A stretch of DNA of 64,000 bases from Candidatus Methanoperedens sp. (lineage in GTDB: Archaea > Halobacteriota > Methanosarcinia > Methanosarcinales > Methanoperedenaceae). The position numbers and the translations under genes are program-made. The stretch covers positions 1 to 64,000 of the forward strand of contig JAQUNZ010000003.1 of the NCBI GenBank assembly GCA_028717345.1. Direction: 5' to 3'. Shown here one piece after another: positions 53,353-62,272 of the stretch (position 1 is the first letter of the stretch; the number at the start of each line of letters is the position of its first letter). Under the pieces are notes generated by a model. That model did no database searches. It was not told the DNA's origin and saw only the letters and a program-made list of their open reading frames with translations.

Positions 53353-53874
53353 TCATCTTTCCAGTTTTTCAATGAAATAACTGAATGAGCTATTCTTCAC
53401 TTTTGCCGTATCTATACAAAATAATTTCAATATTTCTGACATAAAGTCTATTCGAGAATTGAATTTCTTAGGTTTCAGGTCATCAAATGCGCTTTTATTA
53501 ATGTGTTCTGTGTTGGGAAACGATTTTATCCCAAATTTTTTAGAAGATACATCATCAATTCCAGCAAGATACCAGCTTTCTATCTCCCTTACCACTACCA
53601 ATATTTTATTTTTATCAATATTTTTAAAATCAGTTTCTATTCTTTGTTTTCTATCCGTTATGCATGGAGAGCCATTATTATCTGCCACGAAAATATAATC
53701 TGCTTTCATTGCTTGAATGCTTTTGAGGAATTGGAAGATTTTTTCGTTTTTTTCCTGTGCATATTTCCACAATTTAACTTTATCATAATTATTTTCAAAC
53801 ATGGGGATTATAATTCTTTCAAAGAACCTCTCATCATCATCGCCTTCAATAAAGATGAATAATTTAGATCCCAT
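53353..53874 (-). CDS. TOPRIM-like nuclease partner of the upstream ATPase
   Basis: The 173-residue protein has a TOPRIM-like arrangement: FIEGDDDERFF with Glu10 and Asp12-14, a later VADNNG with Asp65, and REIESWYLAGID near 96-106, a stretch seen in DUF4276-type nucleases. The C-terminus has no further motif. It follows the ATPase gene by three bases. ATPase plus TOPRIM pairs occur in anti-phage systems (PARIS, AbiL-like); assignment to one of these is not possible by eye. Confidence 0.75.
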   Translation of the reverse strand: MGSKLFIFIEGDDDERFFERIIIPMFENNYDKVKLWKYAQEKNEKIFQFLKSIQAMKADYIFVADNNGSPCITDRKQRIETDFKNIDKNKILVVVREIESWYLAGIDDVSSKKFGIKSFPNTEHINKSAFDDLKPKKFNSRIDFMSEILKLFCIDTAKVKNSSFSYFIEKLER

Positions 53875-53877
53875 CCC

Positions 53878-55152
53878 TCATATCTCCAATAAATTCTGGA
53901 CATAAAGATCTTCGATTCCCATTTCATTTTCTAAAAATATTTTTATTTCCTCTTTTTCAGATGGTTTTGAAATAGTTGAAAAGCCTTCTTTGTTTCTTGA
54001 TACAAGTAAAATATTCTCCAATCCCGCATGTTTTATTACTTCAGGATTATGGGTGGTAACAATGATCTGTTTTCCTTCTGAGACTTCTTTCATCATGTTT
54101 ATTAATCTGGAAATAAGGTAAGGATGAATGTTCCTTTCGGGTTCCTCAATTATTATGAGTGGCTTTCTGTCAAAATATAAAGCGATAATCAATGCAGTAA
54201 TGCAGATTGTTCCATCAGACAAGAATGGTGCTGGTAAGTATTGATTCTCAGAATATATTTCACGTAATTTAAATAGTAAAGACTTGTCAGAAAATTTTTC
54301 GATATCTAAATCCTCTACAAATGGCAAAACATCTCTCACTAAATTCGAGAATTTTCTTTTTGTATCTTCATTTTCTAAAATGTTCTTTAGAACTATTGCC
54401 AAATTACTGCCATCTTCTTCCAATTCAGCTTTGCCAGTTATTGGGGTGGCTTTTTTGGGCAACTTTGGATCGAAATCGTAAATTGAGAAATCACTGAAAA
54501 TCAGTGGCATAATAAAGATAGAATATTGGAGTAGACTTTTTGATTCAAATTTGTCATCTTTTAAAACTTCCTCTTTAAAAAATGGTGGATATAAATTTTC
54601 TTCTTTTATTTTCACCCCATCAGGTAGATCCAAATTAACCTGAATTTTCCCATTATGACTTGTAACAGTGATTTCCCCTTTACCAAGTTTCTCTTTTTCA
54701 TCATATTTTTTCTTTTCGTCGGGATTTTTCTTTTTTTCTAATCTAACGAAATAGCTTTTCTGCAATATTTTCTCCTCAACAATTTCAAACCCCACACCTT
54801 CATTTTTAAATTTAATTGCCAGATTATAAATCGTTTCATAAGTCTTTATTCCAGTAATTTCTTTTTCATTTGCCCTTGTCACAATCCTTGTATATTTTTT
54901 ATCTGAAGTCACCTCCAATGAAAACTTCTCATTTTGACCAATATTAATATTTCTAAGATATTGAATGCCCCCTTGCATGGATATTGCATTTTCTAAACCA
55001 TGATTTGTCATATCTCTTAAAAATTTAAAGGTCTGGATAAAACTGGATTTCCCAGATGCGTTGGCTCCAATCAATACATTGAATTTACTTAGACTAACTT
55101 CTAAATTCTTGAAACTCTTAAAATTCGATAATTTAATTTTTGTTATGGACAT
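53878..55152 (-). CDS. SMC/RecF-like AAA ATPase
   Basis: From the ATG at 55152 the product is 424 residues: MSITKIKLSNFKSFKNLEVSL and Walker A GANASGKSSFIQTFKFL at the start, a long charged middle, then the ABC-type signature-like region LPAPFLSDGTICITAL, Walker B PLIIIEEPERNIHPYL and IIVTTHNPEVIKHAG. This is the AAA_21/AAA_15 family of overcoming-lysogeny-type ATPases. An upstream ATG at 55212 adds 20 residues inside the CBS gene and is less likely. Candidate two-gene defence unit with the next gene. Confidence 0.9.
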   Translation of the reverse strand: MSITKIKLSNFKSFKNLEVSLSKFNVLIGANASGKSSFIQTFKFLRDMTNHGLENAISMQGGIQYLRNINIGQNEKFSLEVTSDKKYTRIVTRANEKEITGIKTYETIYNLAIKFKNEGVGFEIVEEKILQKSYFVRLEKKKNPDEKKKYDEKEKLGKGEITVTSHNGKIQVNLDLPDGVKIKEENLYPPFFKEEVLKDDKFESKSLLQYSIFIMPLIFSDFSIYDFDPKLPKKATPITGKAELEEDGSNLAIVLKNILENEDTKRKFSNLVRDVLPFVEDLDIEKFSDKSLLFKLREIYSENQYLPAPFLSDGTICITALIIALYFDRKPLIIIEEPERNIHPYLISRLINMMKEVSEGKQIIVTTHNPEVIKHAGLENILLVSRNKEGFSTISKPSEKEEIKIFLENEMGIEDLYVQNLLEI

Positions 55153-55552
55153 ATTTCTTATATAATAAGGAACTTCTTTCTTTATTAAATCTATGCGTAT
55201 GCAGTATATCATCTGCCCTGATAATACCCACCTTCTCTCCGTGTTCCACCACCGCTATATGCGAGGCTTTGCAGCACTCGAACATCACGATTGCGTCAGT
55301 GAGCCATTTATCCGAATCAATTGCCAGCTCTGGTGAGTGCATCATGATATCAACCGGAATATCAAGATTTGCATTATCTGCAACCGTCTCCATGATATCT
55401 TCCACAGAAATTATTCCTGCTAAATTATTTTTTCCGCTGACCAGAACACATGCGACTTTATTCTTCTTCATGAGCTGTGCAGCCTTGCTGAGTTTTGTCC
55501 CGGTGGGAACTACCACCGGGTTTTTGAGGAGGATGTGGCTTATTTTGGACAT
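55133..55552 (-). CDS. CBS-domain pair protein
   Basis: The 139-residue protein consists of two CBS repeats (LLKNPVVVPTGTKLSKAAQLMKKNKVACVLV... and VDIMMHSPELAIDSDKWLTDAIVMF...). It probably senses adenine nucleotides. Its 3' end overlaps the ATPase start by 20 bases. A CTGCG-type repeat lies just upstream at 55581-55610. Confidence 0.9.
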   Translation of the reverse strand: MSKISHILLKNPVVVPTGTKLSKAAQLMKKNKVACVLVSGKNNLAGIISVEDIMETVADNANLDIPVDIMMHSPELAIDSDKWLTDAIVMFECCKASHIAVVEHGEKVGIIRADDILHTHRFNKERSSLLYKKYVHNKN

Positions 55553-55580
55553 AGTTCTTTTCCATATTATTTTCCTAGGT

Positions 55581-55610
55581 ATCTGCGTTTATCCGCGTTC
55601 ATCTGCGGTT
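55581..55610. repeat. dispersed intergenic repeat, CTGCG type
   Basis: ATCTGCGTTT, ATCCGCGTTC and ATCTGCGGTT in tandem, one substitution away from the copy before polC. It separates the CBS gene from the end of the nif operon. Confidence 0.8.
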
Positions 55611-55622
55611 TCATTTCTCACT

Positions 55623-55892
55623 TCACCTAACCTTCGGCTCGCACACAATATTCTTCTTCGGGCATCCGCGCGCGCACGCGCTGCAGCCGATGCAGTTTTC
55701 AGGATGCGCCACAGTCATGACCTTGGCGCCGCACAGGTCATCGCTGTTGGGATGGTCGATATACTCGAACACACCGCGTCCGCAGACCTTGAAACATTTT
55801 CCGCAGCATCCGCAGTCGTTGATATTGCTTCTGACCACAAAGTTGGGAGTCCAGCTACCGCCTGATGCTGTTATTCCTGTTATGTATTCCAT
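55623..55892 (-). CDS. nif-associated ferredoxin III-like protein
   Basis: The 89-residue protein has the ferredoxin III pattern: TASGGSWTPNFV at the start, a first Cys cluster CGCCGKCFKVC (27-37) and a second CIGCSACARGC (67-77), with extra Cys54 and Cys84, enough for two 4Fe-4S clusters. Such ferredoxins serve nitrogenase. It is the last gene of the nif transcript, 9 bases after nifK. Confidence 0.87.
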   Translation of the reverse strand: MEYITGITASGGSWTPNFVVRSNINDCGCCGKCFKVCGRGVFEYIDHPNSDDLCGAKVMTVAHPENCIGCSACARGCPKKNIVCEPKVR

Positions 55893-55901
55893 GATACCGC
55901 C

Positions 55902-57266
55902 TCACTGGTGCAGCTTATTGGGATCATACTTATGTCCCAGGATCGCGTTCGTCATCTGGTCAAGCAGGTATATCGAGCCGTTATAGCCCATAATGGAATA
56001 TCGATACACGCCCACCCGGTCATACACAGGGAATCCGAATCGCACAAGTGGAACGCCCTCATCATCTGCAACGTCCTTGCCCTTGGAGTTGCCAAGTATC
56101 AGTTCTGCTCCATATGTTTTTACAACCTCGTGGAATTCATAAAGGTCAGTGCCTTCAAGGATATGGGTGTCTGTCTTATATTCAGTATTTACTGCCTTTA
56201 TGTCAGGTGCAAAGTCCTTATGTTTCGTTGCAGTCAAAGCAACAGTGGGGTTCATGCCAGCTTCTGCACAGAACCTGACGATAGCTGATACAAGATCAGG
56301 GTCGCCGAAAATCGCGACTTTCTTCCCATACATATAGTGATGAACGTCCACCAGGCTATCTATCAGGCGCCCGCGCTCCTTTATGATCTCATCAGGAATC
56401 TTTGCGCCACTTAACTTGCAGATATTCTGCACGAACCTGTCCGTGTTGATGACTCCTATGGGCGCAGGGTCAGGCACATAAGGTACGTTGAACTTATTCT
56501 TAAGAGACGTAGCTGCAGAACCCGCTGTCCTGCATATTGATATTGTGCCCAGTGAGTTTGCAGAATCTGCTATGTCGGAAAGACTTGTACCTCCGTCAGG
56601 CAGGACGGGTTTGTGCCCTCCAGGCAATATGGGGGTATCAAGGGTTTCGGAGATATCCGACAGGAATATGCTTTGCACATTCATTAAACGCAGCATATTC
56701 TTTATCTCCCTGATGTCGCCGGGATTGATTATTCCTGTGATAATGTTTATTTTGTTGTTTGGTTCACCCTTTACTGCCAGCGTTTCCACAAGCGCCCTCA
56801 GGGCATTATCATAGCCTGTGAGATGCGTGCCAACATAGCTTGGCGTGGACGCCGGGAATATCTTCATCGTATCACCAGGGGTAAGTGCCTTCTTCGATAT
56901 CAGTTTCACATCGTCGCCTATGGTCTCGCTCATGCACGTGGTACAGATACCAATAGCAGCCGGGTTCAGCCTGGACTTGACGTTCTTTATAGCTTCGGTC
57001 AGGTTCCTGGCTCCTCCATATACGGCAGCATCTTCGGCAAGCGATGAAACTGCAACTTCGGCAGATTCCCTGAAATGGCGCGCGATATTGTAGCGGGGAT
57101 ATGTGCTGCATCCCTGGGAACCATGCACCAGCGGAACGCAGCCATGGACTCCCATGTAAGCAAGTATTGCACCCATAGGCTGGCACATCTTGGGTGGATT
57201 AATGGTAACACTGCGAGTTTTACGAACTGTCTTGATAGGCTCAGAAACCTGGTTCATCAAAGTCAT
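55902..57266 (-). CDS. nifK: nitrogenase beta subunit NifK
   Basis: The 454-residue protein has the P-cluster cysteines Cys28 (MCQPMGA), Cys53 (HGSQGC) and Cys111 (CTTC), and the general NifK core. It is shorter than the Mo-type of bacteria because the N-terminal extension is missing. It begins at the base after the nifD stop, so the two are translated in tandem. No G subunit lies between or beside them. Confidence 0.94.
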   Translation of the reverse strand: MTLMNQVSEPIKTVRKTRSVTINPPKMCQPMGAILAYMGVHGCVPLVHGSQGCSTYPRYNIARHFRESAEVAVSSLAEDAAVYGGARNLTEAIKNVKSRLNPAAIGICTTCMSETIGDDVKLISKKALTPGDTMKIFPASTPSYVGTHLTGYDNALRALVETLAVKGEPNNKINIITGIINPGDIREIKNMLRLMNVQSIFLSDISETLDTPILPGGHKPVLPDGGTSLSDIADSANSLGTISICRTAGSAATSLKNKFNVPYVPDPAPIGVINTDRFVQNICKLSGAKIPDEIIKERGRLIDSLVDVHHYMYGKKVAIFGDPDLVSAIVRFCAEAGMNPTVALTATKHKDFAPDIKAVNTEYKTDTHILEGTDLYEFHEVVKTYGAELILGNSKGKDVADDEGVPLVRFGFPVYDRVGVYRYSIMGYNGSIYLLDQMTNAILGHKYDPNKLHQ

Positions 57267-58637
57267 TTACTTCACCTCCAGGGGAAGGTTTATGAACTTC
57301 CACACAGGGCTGTTCACTGCAACATCAATATCCTTCGCAAAATTTACGAATCCCTCAAATCCCGCATACGGTCCTTCTTCGTAGGAATGACCGTTGATAA
57401 AGGGAATGCCAAGCTTGTATGTAAGGTATTTCTCCTTCAAGCCTCCGATAAAGAAATCCGGCTTGAGTTTGGTAAGGTATTCTTCGATCTCAAGTGCATT
57501 GGGATTATCTATGCAGATATGCCCCGGCTTTGCCTTCTCCATTATCTTCTCATAATCGTCCTTGTGACCGAAAGTCGTTGCCGTCAGGATCGTTTCGATG
57601 CCCAGCTCCCGCATTGGTCCCATCCAGTGCCATGCTCTTGGTGCTCCCTGATATATGAAACACTTTTTGCCATCGAGTCTCTTTCTATATTGGTCGATAT
57701 TTGGCTGGTACTTTGCAAGCTCTTCTGTTATCACTTTTTCTGCATTCTCTTCAAGGTGGAAGAACTTACCAACATCACGAAGCGCCTGTGCTGTCTGTTC
57801 CATTCCAAACAGGGATACATTGATATACGGGACACCGTACTTGTCCTGGATCATCTTTGCTATATAAGTGGATGATCTCTGGCACTGCACGATATTCAGC
57901 TTTGCCCTGTGCATAATTGGAATATCATCATAAGAGGCGTTGCCTGTAAATACAGAAAGTACCCTCACACCCATGCGCTCAAACAGCGGTTTTACTATCC
58001 AGGCATCTCCGTCGATGTTGAATTCACCGACAATACACATATCGTACGGAGTGGTCTCTTCAGGTTCTGCTGTTCCAACTACTTTTTCAAACAGAGTGCG
58101 GTTGGCTATGTGATGCCCCAGGGACTGGCTCACGCCCCGGAAACCTTCGCAGTGAAAAGGTACGACCGGTATCCCGATCTTTTCCTGTGCCTGTTTGCAT
58201 ATCGAGTCTGTATCGTCGCCTATCAGTCCGACCACACATGTGGAATAGACGAACACTGCCTTCCCTTCAGGAAACAGTTCATGTGATTCTATTATAGAAT
58301 TCAGCAACTTTTTTGCTCCCCCGTATATCACGCTTTCTTCTGTCAGGTCTGTGCTGAAGCAGTACTTCCTGTGCAGCTTTGTATCAGAAAGGTTCCTGCG
58401 TGTGCCCCACGTATAGTAGGCACAGCCGATTGGTCCATGCACAAGCTGGATAGCGTCCTTTACTGGGCCTCCGACTACACCCCTGCACCCTGCGAACGTG
58501 CAACCGCGCTCGGTCATGTCTCCTGGAACTGTCTGGACATTGCACATGGGCAACATCATGTTCCCAGGCTCATGGCACACGATGTGCGGTTGGCGCTGTG
58601 GAATGGACATATCACATTCCGGTAATATTGTTGTCAT
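57267..58637 (-). CDS. nifD: nitrogenase alpha subunit NifD (short, VnfD-like in motifs)
   Basis: The 456-residue subunit has P-cluster cysteines Cys46, Cys72 and Cys134 and the cofactor ligands Cys252 (NIVQCQRSSTYIA) and His417 (GHSYEEGPYAGFEG). Gln171 and His175 (EGFRGVSQSLGHH) are those needed for reduction. The motif GPIGCAYYTWGTRR, the extra Cys in CTFAGCRGVV and the PYAGF end resemble VnfD more than bacterial Mo-type NifD, and the ~50-residue insertion of Clostridium-type NifD is absent. A V or Fe enzyme would need a G subunit, which is not here, so metal type is uncertain. Confidence 0.93.
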   Translation of the reverse strand: MTTILPECDMSIPQRQPHIVCHEPGNMMLPMCNVQTVPGDMTERGCTFAGCRGVVGGPVKDAIQLVHGPIGCAYYTWGTRRNLSDTKLHRKYCFSTDLTEESVIYGGAKKLLNSIIESHELFPEGKAVFVYSTCVVGLIGDDTDSICKQAQEKIGIPVVPFHCEGFRGVSQSLGHHIANRTLFEKVVGTAEPEETTPYDMCIVGEFNIDGDAWIVKPLFERMGVRVLSVFTGNASYDDIPIMHRAKLNIVQCQRSSTYIAKMIQDKYGVPYINVSLFGMEQTAQALRDVGKFFHLEENAEKVITEELAKYQPNIDQYRKRLDGKKCFIYQGAPRAWHWMGPMRELGIETILTATTFGHKDDYEKIMEKAKPGHICIDNPNALEIEEYLTKLKPDFFIGGLKEKYLTYKLGIPFINGHSYEEGPYAGFEGFVNFAKDIDVAVNSPVWKFINLPLEVK

Positions 58638-58669
58638 TTATTGCTCCTCTTATATTCAAGAAAATCAAC

Positions 58670-58721
58670 CACAGAGGACACAGAGTTCACAGATTCATGT
58701 TGTTTTTCTCTGTCCTCTGTG
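58670..58721. repeat. inverted ctctgtg-type repeats forming a hairpin in the nifI2-nifD spacer
   Basis: CACAGAGGACACAGAG (58670-58685) pairs with CTCTGTCCTCTGTG (58708-58721): 14 bp with a 2-base bulge and a loop of 22. It lies in the 115-base gap between nifI2 and nifD, the only sizeable gap inside the operon, and belongs to the family of dispersed repeats at 10601-10623. Confidence 0.65.
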
Positions 58722-58752
58722 CGCCCTGAGGGATTTCATTACTTGATCGATC

Positions 58753-59130
58753 TTACTTGATCGCCTGTTCTCCGCTCTCTCCTGTTCTTACTCTTACTGC
58801 ATCCTCCAAATGGCACACGAAAATCTTGCCGTCTCCTATGTACCCGCTCTGGTTTGTTCTGATTATGGTCTCAACCACTTTAGGAACTTCATCATCCTCG
58901 ACCACTGTGTAGATCATCCTTTTGGGGATGAAGCGCATGCTGATACCTGTGTTTTTTTCCTCTACCTCTGCGAGCATAGGATCAAGTTCATAATTCCAGC
59001 CTAGGAGTCCCTTCTGTTTTCCCCTGCCTTCCACGCTTACCATTGTAAGCGCCGGGATCCCTATTCCCAGAAGACCTGCTTTTGTCTCCTGCAGCTTGTG
59101 TCTTCGTATTATTGCGATAACTTCCTTCAT
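58753..59130 (-). CDS. nifI2: PII-like nitrogenase regulator NifI2
   Basis: The 125-residue PII-family protein has MKEVIAIIRRHKLQETKAGLL, GRGKQKG, an extended T-loop region (LGWNYELDPMLAEVEEKNTG) and TGESGEQAIK at the end. With NifI1 it forms a complex that switches nitrogenase off under ammonium and is released by 2-oxoglutarate. It follows nifI1 by eight bases. The long T-loop is the mark of NifI2. Confidence 0.94.
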   Translation of the reverse strand: MKEVIAIIRRHKLQETKAGLLGIGIPALTMVSVEGRGKQKGLLGWNYELDPMLAEVEEKNTGISMRFIPKRMIYTVVEDDEVPKVVETIIRTNQSGYIGDGKIFVCHLEDAVRVRTGESGEQAIK

Positions 59131-59138
59131 GACCTCAC

Positions 59139-59456
59139 CTATAATCCCGATGCACCCGTCCTCACGGTGTAAACTTCTGAAACATCGGTCACGAAGATCT
59201 TGCCGTCGCCGATATTTCCGGTGCGCGCGCTGTTCTGGATGACGTTCACAGCCTTTGACACATCTTCATCTTCCACTACAAGCATCAGCATCACCTTTGG
59301 GAGTTCGTCATAACAAACCGTCCCAACCCTGATTCCCTTCTGCTTGCCCCGTCCGAAGACGTTCATCTTGGTCATGGAGTAGAAGCCATCTTTTTCCAGA
59401 TGCTCAACGACTTTTTCTTCCCTGTTTGGTCTGATTATTGCACGTATCATCTTCAT
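59139..59456 (-). CDS. nifI1: PII-like nitrogenase regulator NifI1
   Basis: From the ATG at 59456 the product is 105 residues (MKMIRAIIRPNREEKVVEHL, GRGKQKGIRVG, TGNIGDGKIFV). The frame opens at 59471, overlapping nifH, but AGGTGAG lies just before the inner ATG and 105 residues is the usual NifI1 length. It acts with NifI2 in post-translational shut-off of nitrogenase. Confidence 0.93.
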   Translation of the reverse strand: MKMIRAIIRPNREEKVVEHLEKDGFYSMTKMNVFGRGKQKGIRVGTVCYDELPKVMLMLVVEDEDVSKAVNVIQNSARTGNIGDGKIFVTDVSEVYTVRTGASGL

Positions 59457-59460
59457 TTTC

Positions 59461-60288
<828 letters not shown>

Positions 60289-60306
60289 TCATCCTCTTTG
60301 CCACTA

Positions 60307-60320
60307 GGTAAACGGCAGCC
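60307..60320. promoter_or_regulatory. NrpR-like operator before nifH
   Basis: GGTA-AACGGC-AGCC (read on minus as GGCT-GCCGTT-TACC). A TATA-like TTTATATATA lies at about 60335-60345, on the upstream side for minus-strand transcription, so the dyad would overlap the start site. NrpR in methanogens binds GGTA-N6-TACC-type sites. Confidence 0.5.
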
Positions 60321-60413
60321 TACTGTTTATCTATTTATATATAAAGATTTTCAGTATAAAATAATAAATTATGTTTTTTCTAGTTAAATTTAAATACTAT
60401 TAGATGTTCAGTA

Positions 60414-60427
60414 GGTATCCGTATGCC
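60414..60427. promoter_or_regulatory. NrpR-like operator before amt1
   Basis: GGTA-TCCGTA-TGCC, part of CAGTAGGTATCCGTATGCCT that recurs almost exactly before amt2. TATA-like AAATTTAAATAC lies about 25 bases upstream, which puts the dyad over the start site. Confidence 0.6.
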
Positions 60428-60439
60428 TTTGATGGCGGT

Positions 60440-61762
60440 ATGAATATGATGAAAACGAATAAACTCAAAAAACATTTGAAGTATTTCCTGTATGCAGCGA
60501 CCCTTCTCGCTGTTCTGACAGGTACTGTACAGGCGGCGGAAGAACCTAAAATTGATACGGGCGACACTGCATGGATGCTAATAAGTACAGCCCTTGTGAT
60601 GCTGATGATCCCTGCTGTGGGACTGTTCTACGGAGGAATGGTACGCAAGAAGAATGCGCTTTCGACCATAATGTTCAGCTTTGCCATTCTGGCGTTGATA
60701 AGTGTGCAGTGGGTGCTTGTAGGATACACTTTATCCTTTGGCAGTGATGTCAGAGGTATAATAGGGAACCTTGAATGGCTGGGTCTTGCAGGCGTAGGGA
60801 TCGTCCCCAATGCAGACTATGCAGCCACCATTCCGGCACTTGTATTTATGATGTTCCAGGGAATGTTCGCAATAATTACAGTATCCCTGATAACCGGCGC
60901 TTTTGTTGAACGAATAAAGTTCAGTGCATTCCTTGTCTTCTCCCTGCTCTGGGCGACCCTTGTGTACGATCCCATAGCACACTGGGTATGGGGGGCTGGA
61001 GGATGGCTTCGCGGAATGGGGGCGCTTGATTTTGCAGGCGGTACTGTGGTGCATGTTAGCGCAGGCGCAGCGGCTCTTGCATTTGCCATTGTCATCGGAG
61101 CACGAAAAGGATTCGGGAATCAGCCAATGGAGCCGCACAATATACCCATGACCGTCCTTGGGGCAGTACTTCTGTGGTTCGGATGGTTCGGGTTCAATGC
61201 AGGGAGCGCTCTTGGAAGCAATGGTCTTGCAGCAAGCGCATTCGTTGCAACAAATACGGCTGCGGCAGCCGCGGCGCTGACATGGACGCTTTTGAGCTGG
61301 TACCATAAGAGACCAAGCGTTCTTGGAACTGCAACCGGTGCGGTCGTCGGACTTGTGGCGATCACTCCTGCTTCGGGATTTGTCACCCCCATGGCGGCAA
61401 TAGCAATAGGCGCAATAGCTGCAGTGCTGAGCTATTATGTGATGCTCCTGCGGATGAAGAGCAAGATAGACGAATCTCTTGACGTCTTTGCATGTCACGG
61501 TGTGGGCGGCACATGGGGTGCCATCGCCACAGGAATTTTTGCAACAGCAGCCGTGAACTCTGCTGGATCTGGCTTGATAGACGGCAACCCAGGACAGGTA
61601 GTGATCCAGATAATCGCAGTGGCTGCGACCGGGATATTTTCTTTTGTTGCAACATTCATACTTGCAAAAATAATAGATGCGGCCATTGGGCTACGAGTAA
61701 AGGATGAAGAAGAAGCCGTAGGTCTTGATGTCGCTCAACATGCAGAAAAAGCTTATGCTTGA
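60440..61762 (+). CDS. amtB: ammonium transporter Amt1
   Basis: The protein (about 440 residues) has a signal-like N-terminus (residues ~14-36, ending VQAAEE) and eleven membrane helices. It shows the pore motifs: GALDFAGGTVVHVSAGAAALA with Asp and His, and CHGVGGTWGAIATG with the second His. The C-terminal DEEEAVGLDVAQHAEKAYA binds GlnK. The frame is open back to 60404, but the operator at 60414-60427 makes a start at 60440 (or ATGs at 60446/60449) likely. It is followed by glnK1 in the same transcript. Confidence 0.94.
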   Translation: MNMMKTNKLKKHLKYFLYAATLLAVLTGTVQAAEEPKIDTGDTAWMLISTALVMLMIPAVGLFYGGMVRKKNALSTIMFSFAILALISVQWVLVGYTLSFGSDVRGIIGNLEWLGLAGVGIVPNADYAATIPALVFMMFQGMFAIITVSLITGAFVERIKFSAFLVFSLLWATLVYDPIAHWVWGAGGWLRGMGALDFAGGTVVHVSAGAAALAFAIVIGARKGFGNQPMEPHNIPMTVLGAVLLWFGWFGFNAGSALGSNGLAASAFVATNTAAAAAALTWTLLSWYHKRPSVLGTATGAVVGLVAITPASGFVTPMAAIAIGAIAAVLSYYVMLLRMKSKIDESLDVFACHGVGGTWGAIATGIFATAAVNSAGSGLIDGNPGQVVIQIIAVAATGIFSFVATFILAKIIDAAIGLRVKDEEEAVGLDVAQHAEKAYA

Positions 61763-61772
61763 GGTGAATAAA

Positions 61773-62111
61773 ATGAAAAAAATAGAAGCGGTAATAAGAC
61801 CTGAGAATCTTGAATCGGTACGAGTTTCACTTGAGAAAAAAGGTATAGTGAGCATGACCGTGCTCGAAGTGCAGGGACGCGGGCGGCAGAAAGGCGTGTG
61901 CCTGCAATGGCGCGCTGGCGAATACTGCGTGGAATTCCTTCCCAAGCTCAGGATCGACATGGTAGTTCCTGATGATAAACTGGAAACTGCTATAGAGGCA
62001 ATAACCGCGGTCGCAAAGACTGGAAAGAATGGCGACGGGAAGATATTCGTTTATCCTGTCGAAGAGGTCGTGCGTGTCAGCACAGGAGAGCGCGGAAAGG
62101 AAGCCATATAG
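61773..62111 (+). CDS. glnK: PII signal protein GlnK1
   Basis: From the ATG at 61773 the product has 112 residues (MKKIEAVIRPENLESVRVSL; GRGRQKG; T-loop WRAGEYCVEFLPK; TGKNGDGKIFVYPVEE; GERGKEAI). The open frame to 61725 lies inside amt1 and the inner start has GAGGTGA before it. GlnK plugs the Amt pore when nitrogen is plentiful. A hairpin overlaps its stop. Confidence 0.95.
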   Translation: MKKIEAVIRPENLESVRVSLEKKGIVSMTVLEVQGRGRQKGVCLQWRAGEYCVEFLPKLRIDMVVPDDKLETAIEAITAVAKTGKNGDGKIFVYPVEEVVRVSTGERGKEAI

Positions 62112-62124
62112 GTCTGGCTTCCTT
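62097..62124 (+). terminator. hairpin at the end of glnK1
   Basis: AAGGAAGCC (62097-62105) pairs with GGCTTCCTT (62116-62124) with a 10-base loop that includes the stop codon. AT-rich DNA follows. A related GAAGC/GCTTC hairpin with AAAGGAAAA/TTTTCCTTT arms ends the glnK2 remnant. Confidence 0.6.
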
Positions 62125-62237
62125 AATTTATTAAGGAAATACAAATAAAGATTTCAGGAGTTTAAAGATGTAAATAATCATATATAAATAGTTTACTCTA
62201 TTTTCGAGATAAATTTATATATAATGACTATCCAGTG

Positions 62238-62251
62238 GGTATCCGTATGCC
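62238..62251. promoter_or_regulatory. NrpR-like operator before amt2
   Basis: GGTA-TCCGTA-TGCC, identical to the amt1 site, with TATA-like AAATTTATATATA about 20 bases upstream. Read with the amt1 copy the conserved block is CAGTRGGTATCCGTATGCCT. Confidence 0.6.
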
Positions 62252-62272
62252 TTATAAGAGGATTGAGTAAAC

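Noticed and set aside
60731-61498. Long open frame (255 codons) antisense to amt1
   Set aside because: It mirrors the codon pattern of the real transporter gene on plus, has Cys/His-rich low-plausibility sequence and no ribosome binding site.
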